Assembly (NCBI GenBank): GCA_942486035.1
Contig: CALNXK010000003.1
Span: 3,856,001 to 3,920,000 of the forward strand
Length of the DNA stretch: 64,000 nt
Direction: 5' to 3'
Origin: Porites lobata
Lineage: Eukaryota; Cnidaria; Anthozoa; Scleractinia; Poritidae
In this document: positions 59,501-64,000 of the stretch, in pieces
Layout: the number at the start of each line of letters is the position of its first letter
Position numbering within the stretch: position 1 is the stretch's first letter
The notes under the pieces: model-generated
The model's input: only the letters and a program-made list of their open reading frames with translations
Told to the model about the DNA's origin: nothing
Database searches by the model: none
Translations under genes and position numbers: made by a program

Positions 59501-61827
59501 TGGAGCGAGGGTGAAACAGGGAACACGCCCTACGTGGGGTATCTGTGCTTTCGGCGCCTCGCGGCTTGCAAACATAAACACCAGTTACTTTTTTTAATTA
59601 TAAAACCTACTGCTTTGCAGTCTAACGACTTTCCCACCTTCCGTGCATTATAAATTCTCGTAGATCCAAACTAGGTTGAAATGATTTTGACTTTAGTATT
59701 AGATGGCAACGCGATGACGCCGGTGGCGAAAACTTAATTCTCTTAAAAAGTGAATTCATGCTGTCTTCAAATTAATCGCTCTTACTCCATGTCAATCAAT
59801 TTGTCAGATATTGGTGACTTTTTTCTGGAGTTGAATTTTAAAGGACTGTATCTAGTTTAAAAAAGAATTAGCAGGCGTTGTCTTGTGTTCACGTCTTCCA
59901 CAAAAAGCCTTTGAAATTAGGCAGTTTCACGTCGTGGTCATGCAACGACGGCAAAGAAAGGGTAAAAAATAGTGACGCAAGTAAAAAGTTGTTGTTTTAC
60001 CAATCTAATCCTATAACTCTTTTTCCATTCTTGTTGCCGTCTCGTCGTCATGGTTACTTAATACCCGTATTGTCTTTGCAGGCCGCCATAGGGTCAGTAT
60101 CATTGGACATGGCGCGCGAACGAGGTTTTACCGGTATGCTTCAGGAAGAGCTCGGAATTCAGGTAATAACAGTTCATAATCCCCTTCTGGTTGCTCTTTT
60201 CGTACTTGTACACGTCCAATGATGCCAAAAAGGGTCTAAAATACTCATGATGGCCTGCGCACTCCCTTTTGGCCCTGTACATGTGGTTCAGTTGGTAAAA
60301 AGGTTATTTAAAGTTGAGGCAGTGGTCTTTTTTCTCTTTCCTTCTCTGGAACAATTTCCGGATTTTAGGCTATCGCCGAGGTTGACATTCATGAGATTCT
60401 ATAGCAACCACATCTAAATGCTACGCGCCGGGCTTCACTGCAGTTTAGCCCATCGGCAAAGTCTTCCCCTCTTGCTTTTTCAGTCGCCAGATGACAACTG
60501 ACATGCAACCATGCACTCTCAAACTCCTGTGCACACGTCATGCTCTTTTTCGAGGAAACAAACAGAAAAGCTTTAGTAGTCTTTGGTTAGGAACGACGCT
60601 GTAGTCTGAATTTAAGATATGGATCTGAAAATTAATGGCCATCTCTAATTATACCGTCTGAAATTAGATGCAGTCGCCTTGCAGTTACTGTCGGTTTTAA
60701 TACAACTTTATGTTTTGGTAAGCTTGCTATCAAGACTCAGGACTGATGAAAGCACTTCCTAACTGAAATGTACCAGGTATGTGCAGATCTAATCTGCATT
60801 CGCTGGGTGCACGCGTGTTTTCGTTCGTGTAATCGCCACACCAGCCACGGCTTTACGAACACAAAAAAGCCACTTTCGCTAGCCCAAAAAATACGCCTTC
60901 ATTTCAGACTGGCGCAGTTTCAGTTGGTCGTACGGTGGTACCCCGCCTTACGGCCATCTCGGTAATACGGTCACCGCGTTATTACGGCCAGTTTTTTTCG
61001 GCCCTCAAAACGGCCATACATTTCCTTATAAAAAACCGTTAACGCGTTCACGTGCACCCGTTAATACAGCCAACGGCCACATTTTAAAATGCCAAACAGT
61101 AGAATCCCTTATAATTTCACCCCGTTAATACTGCCACTCGTTCGAAATTTAGAAAATTAAAATGCCTGTGACATGTCAGTTTTATTAACCAAGTAATCTG
61201 ATCTTATTCTTTTACTCCTTTTAGACTACTGTACACTTGTGGCGATTTATAGCCGAATTCTAAGAGTTTCATGTACTGAAGGAAAATTTTAGGTAGTTTT
61301 TTTCAATTACTGTACGCGATATCTACGTTCCGGTTGTTTATTAATAAGAACAATACTTTGAATGCGATGTATGGTGTACTTGTCATTACGGCCCTGGGGC
61401 CCGTTTCTCGAAAGTCCCGGTAACTTTTTGGGCGCGAAGTCAAATACTCAAATCGAAATATAGAGACTAAGAGCGCAGGTCTTGGCTAGCAAACTACACC
61501 ATTTCGTTTCATTAACTGATAGTTTTATCATGTTAGATGCAAAACTATTGAAACTTCGATCTTTAACGTAAACGGAGACAGCTTACCGGGCCCATTAATT
61601 ATCGGGACTTTCGAGAAACGACCTACTTAAAATTCCCATTAACTTTACAGATATTGACCATAGCCGTGTTGTCCATCCTTCTCACGGCTCCAACTGGAGC
61701 CGTGGGAATTGCCGTCTCAGGCCCCCGGTTGCTGCGCAGGTCCGAAACGAAAGAAGAGACTGGAGACAAAGGAGAGGTGGAACCCATTCTAGATGGTTCC
61801 AATCCCCAGATGGATTCAACCGTGTAA
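53558..61827 (+). CDS. SLC9B2: SLC9B2/NHA2-type sodium/proton antiporter
   Basis: This is a CPA2-family electrogenic Na+(Li+)/H+ exchanger of plasma or organelle membranes. Eight exons, 53558-54120, 55263-55438, 56125-56231, 57279-57431, 58007-58115, 59001-59137, 60082-60162 and 61651-61827, join in frame to 500 residues (human NHA2 has 537). A large first exon carries the short N-tail and the first helices. Landmarks are GFVLGAVTPAVVVP (188-201), the ion-binding Asp228-Asp229, FQPLLFG with GAEV, Arg383 and Lys411 in WSPKATVQ, and a final helix before a charged C-tail. The Arg383-Lys411 spacing equals that of Arg432-Lys460 in human NHA2. The start is the first ATG of its frame with G at +4. 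All key transport residues are present. Whether it is orthologous to SLC9B1, SLC9B2 or both cannot be told here. Confidence 0.96.
54321..54645. repeat. MITE with ends TACTTCAGATTTCAAGTGAC in SLC9B intron 1
   Basis: The ends are 29-bp near-perfect inverted repeats running into acagggatgat. The middle is filled with ccaaaaaaatccc-type units. A plus-strand frame stays open across it because of composition. Confidence 0.88.
55147..55185. repeat. Small hairpin before SLC9B exon 2
   Basis: tgtctgtataccacata and its reverse complement pair around five bases, about 80 bp upstream of the exon 2 acceptor. Confidence 0.8.
55451..55682. repeat. MITE with ends ACAGTGAAACCAAGAAAACCG
   Basis: The ends tacagtgaaaccaagaaaac and gttttcctggtcgcactgta pair with a few differences, continuing into cgtgaac/gttcacg. 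It starts 12 bp after SLC9B exon 2. Confidence 0.8.
56328..57249. mobile_element. Element with ends TACAGTTGAACCTCTATATGCGACC, holding a nested MITE
   Basis: The left end acagttgaacctctatatgcgacctcc pairs with the right ggaggtttgactgta. Interior pieces repeat aagcgaccacct-type motifs. A separate MITE (56391-56683) is inserted near its left end. Confidence 0.7.
56391..56683. repeat. TAGCCTGAGAAAACAGCC MITE, copy 2
   Basis: The same family as 33411-33664. The flanks aataagaaac (56381-56390) and aataagcaac (56684-56693) match at 9 of 10 positions, a probable target duplication produced when it entered the element around it. Confidence 0.88.
57599..57735. repeat. Possible CAGTGAAACCTTG-type element
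   Basis: acagtgaaaccttgatacaagg is followed by gaggtttcattatgtcaaggtt, which recalls the ends of pogo-like elements. The right end is not clear. Confidence 0.35.
57825..57951. repeat. Hairpin MITE with ends GGTCAAATTTGATTTCAGGTT
   Basis: ggtcaaatttgatttcaggtt pairs with aacctgaaatcaaatttgacc, with further inner pairing (ggttgattc/gaatcaacc). Confidence 0.9.
58167..58441. repeat. MITE with ends TATACAGCTATTTTGAGAAAGG
   Basis: The left end tatacagctattttgagaaa and the right tttctcgaaacagctgtata are 27-bp inverted repeats, about 275 bp apart in SLC9B intron 5. Confidence 0.88.
60935..61145. repeat. Repeat block rich in ACGGCCA and GTTAATAC
   Basis: Short motifs cgttaatacggcca recur about six times in changing form. 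It looks like a degenerate copy of elements whose ends read like gaggtttaatacgg. Boundaries are uncertain. Confidence 0.45.
61394..61621. repeat. MITE with ends CCCGTTTCTCGAAAGTCCCG, copy 2
   Basis: The same family as 25848-26100, with ends ggggcccgtttctcgaaag and ctttcgagaaacg. It ends about 30 bp before the final SLC9B exon. Confidence 0.85.
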
Positions 61828-62251
61828 CGAGGACCAGAATGAATCAGCCACGAAGTTCTGGGTACGTTCTGTTATCCGGGGTTTTATGGAAACGAGGAAC
61901 CAAGCATACAGGGAATTTTTTGAAATGAGAAGCATTTCATCTTTCTCTTTCCTTTACCGAACTTAGTTTTACCATATTTATTTATTTTTGATGTAAATAA
62001 TCGTTACGAATTTGGTCCAGACATGAATGGACTTTGTGTGACACTAACAAACTCATTTCTAATATGAGCAACTCAGCAAGCAATGAGAAGAGACAAGAAG
62101 CGAACGTTTTGAGTGATCTTTTTATTCTTTATGTCTGTTTGGTTGCCATTTTGCGGCTCAAGATATTGCAGATATTCAAGATTTTACACCACAAGAAAGT
62201 ATTGACTTCTTTCTCTCTCTTCTTACAAAATTTCAAAATAATAAATAGATG

Positions 62252-62257
62252 AATAAA
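62252..62257 (+). terminator. Candidate SLC9B polyadenylation signal
   Basis: A canonical AATAAA about 425 bases after the SLC9B stop codon, on the right strand and before the next gene's 3' end. Confidence 0.45.
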
Positions 62258-62356
62258 ACAATCTTCAGTGTCTGTTTTTACACCTTTTTCATAATTATCA
62301 TTCTTAATAACAAACTGCGTCACACCACTAGCTGCAATCTTACTTATCCTTAGATT

Positions 62357-62475
62357 TAGCCTCGAGTGGCGAGTGAAGCGGGCCGCGAGAGTAACCCGTG
62401 ACTGTCTCCTTTCGCGCGCCCTTCGCGCGTGGCCTCTGACGATATCCCCGAACTGGAGAGCTTGCTCGCAGGCTA
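62357..62475. repeat. TAGCC-type MITE, copy 4
   Basis: The right end gagagcttgctcgcaggcta is nearly identical to that of 7644-7880. The left end tagcctcgagtggcgag is diverged or truncated. No target duplication could be made out. Confidence 0.8.
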
Positions 62476-62489
62476 CCGTAGATACTACA

Positions 62490-63903
62490 TTAGACGTAGG
62501 TCTTGTCAAATCCATGGCGATCGATCACCGACCCGCATGTCGGACATTTCGCTGCGACATGCTGAGAGATTTTCCGCATGCGCGGCGAGGAGGGTCTGCT
62601 GGAAGTTGAATTCGGTGTATTGTTGCAATCTTCCCAGGCTTGTGTAAAGTTCATATTCGTTGGAAGGTTAGGAACAATTCCTTTTGATTTAAAAAATGCC
62701 ACAATTTGTTGTGAGATGTTTGCAAAGACTTCACGAGCCTGGCGAAAGAAAAAGATGTCAATAAGTTAAAGAAATTTGGGCGACACTCTTACATTAGAGC
62801 TCAGCCAGTGACGTATCTCGGGGAAAAAAATGAGAAAACTTGAAAATAAGTTAAAATGACGTTTTTCAGGGCTCAGTTGTTCGAAGGTCGATTAGCGCTA
62901 ACTCGGGGTTAAATTTTAATCCAGGTTTCTTTTTCTTTTGTTTGAAGGTATTTTCTCGGATAATTTTCCCTATTCTTTTTGGAGCATCCAATCACCTAAT
63001 TGCAGACCAAAAGAATTAAACTGAATTTGCTTTTTAAGCTTTCATATCTAAATTTAAAATTCGCACCAACCCTGGGTTATCTTAGCCCTGCTTTGAACAA
63101 CCCGGCCCTGGTTTTTACGAATGCAATCTGTTGCGGTCTTGTCCAATTGCGTAGGTGCCACGGTTAGCTCCCTTGTGTTTCTTAGATGTTCTGCAGTTTT
63201 GAGGTGGTACTTTGATATTTCAGTCCCCCTTCGAAAGTACTCAACTTTCCTTAGCTAGTTCAAAAGACAACTGGAGTTCCTTATTGTCAGCACAACTGAA
63301 TATTCGTATTCTCAAGCGACACTCTGAAAAGGAAATGTCCGAGCGAAAGTGTGTCCGAGTTAGACGTTTTGGAAACTTTAGGCACTGTTCCACCTAGCCA
63401 TTGTTTGCATGATACGTTCGTTGCTTTGTGTGACACGACCATAAACATGTCTCGCAAAGTTGACTTGACAGTAATTGTTACGAAGAAAAGAAATTGCCCT
63501 TCATGGTTAACGCTTGCTGCAACGAACCGCGTATTGCGAGACACGTTTATTTAAGATTTCTCTCAGGGACTGTAACCGTCAGCAACGTACCCCTGGTCTT
63601 GTGCAACTTGCATCGCAACAAAAATTACGAGGCATGTTATCACATAAAAGCACCTTAATTAACAGTGCCTTTAGTTATGATCTACCAAAATACTTGAACC
63701 AAACAACCTCTGGGCGAGATACACAGTGAAAGTTATTCAAAGTTATCACGGACTATAGAATGACATAATTAGCTTACCACGGAATCGTTCACTCCCGGAT
63801 TTGTGGCGTGTCGTCTTAAGGACAGAAAATCCGTATTATTGCGTGTCAGTGTCTTTCCATCCTTTGCTCTTAGAGGTCTTCTGCTCTTTGAAAACAGCTC
63901 ATC
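62490..63903 (-). CDS. Unrecognised protein, last two coding exons (5' part outside window)
   Basis: Two exons on the minus strand, 63903-63778 (126 bp) and 62738-62490 (249 bp with TAA), have good acceptors and a GTAAGC donor and join in phase 0. They give 124 C-terminal residues. The stretch AREVFANISQQIVAFFKSKG looks helical, followed by a Ser/Pro-rich linker (NSTSSRPSSPRMRK) and a terminal CPTCGSVIDRHGFDKTYV with one CxxC pair that might help bind zinc. I do not recognise the family. The gene converges on SLC9B. The region between the exons (62739-63777) shows no further exon. Since the 5' part is missing, no function is proposed. Confidence 0.6.
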
Positions 63904-64000
63904 CTAAATAACAATATAGGACGTTATTATCATTTTCTGCATTCCAAAAAAAAGGAACGCAATGTGCACGTGCGCGCTTATCGCTTGTTTTGACTCTTGA

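Larger units (their letters stand above)
61828..62489. other. Convergent 3' region between SLC9B and the right-hand minus-strand gene
   Basis: Both genes end here. A plus-strand AATAAA at 62252-62257 is the best candidate polyadenylation signal for SLC9B. A TAGCC-type MITE occupies 62357-62475, ending 14 bases from the stop codon of the minus-strand gene, so it probably lies in that gene's 3' UTR. Confidence 0.5.

Noticed and set aside
62129..62515. 128-codon minus-strand frame next to the right-hand gene
   Set aside because: It covers the TAGCC-type MITE and the 3' UTR of the minus-strand gene in another frame.

Overview
This is a piece of an animal nuclear genome: spliced genes with GT-AG introns, AT-rich introns full of short inverted-repeat transposons, and tRNA-derived SINEs. 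Gene content and repeat style suggest an anthozoan cnidarian such as a coral or sea anemone. That is an inference; no species-specific marker was recognised. All exon models were read by eye from reading frame, splice consensus and family similarity.

Layout. (1) 1-6.5 kb, minus strand: five of the expected six coding exons of a UBE2D-class ubiquitin-conjugating enzyme; the last exon lies left of the window. (2) 6.5-15.4 kb: intergenic DNA with nested inverted-repeat elements. (3) 15.4-48.9 kb, plus strand: one secreted metalloprotease gene of 36 coding exons that closes in frame at 1,581 residues. Its core is the ADAMTS2/3/14 (procollagen N-proteinase) type, but it carries two von Hippel-Lindau (VHL) beta-like domains between prodomain and protease, one MAM domain inside the cysteine-rich domain and a second MAM before the C-terminal PLAC domain. 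(4) 51.5-53.3 kb, minus strand: CISD2, a CDGSH iron-sulphur protein in two exons. (5) 53.6-61.8 kb, plus strand: an SLC9B2/NHA2-type sodium/proton antiporter of eight exons and 500 residues, divergent from CISD2 across about 300 bp. (6) 62.5-63.9 kb, minus strand: the last two exons of an unrecognised gene that runs off the right edge.

Two observations stand out. First, both VHL beta-like domains keep the threonine/serine, histidine and tryptophan positions that let VHL recognise hydroxyproline, and they sit in a protease whose relatives act on collagen, a hydroxyproline-rich substrate. A secreted hydroxyproline-reading module on a collagen protease is the main hypothesis here. Second, UBE2D, CISD2 and SLC9B lie together here as UBE2D3, CISD2 and SLC9B1/2 do on human 4q24, which suggests a very old gene neighbourhood into which the ADAMTS gene has come, or from which it was lost in the human lineage.

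Much of the remaining DNA is non-autonomous DNA transposons. One family, with ends of the type TAGCCTGCGAGCAAGCT, occurs four times; three copies have 9-bp target duplications, the pattern expected of Mutator-like elements.
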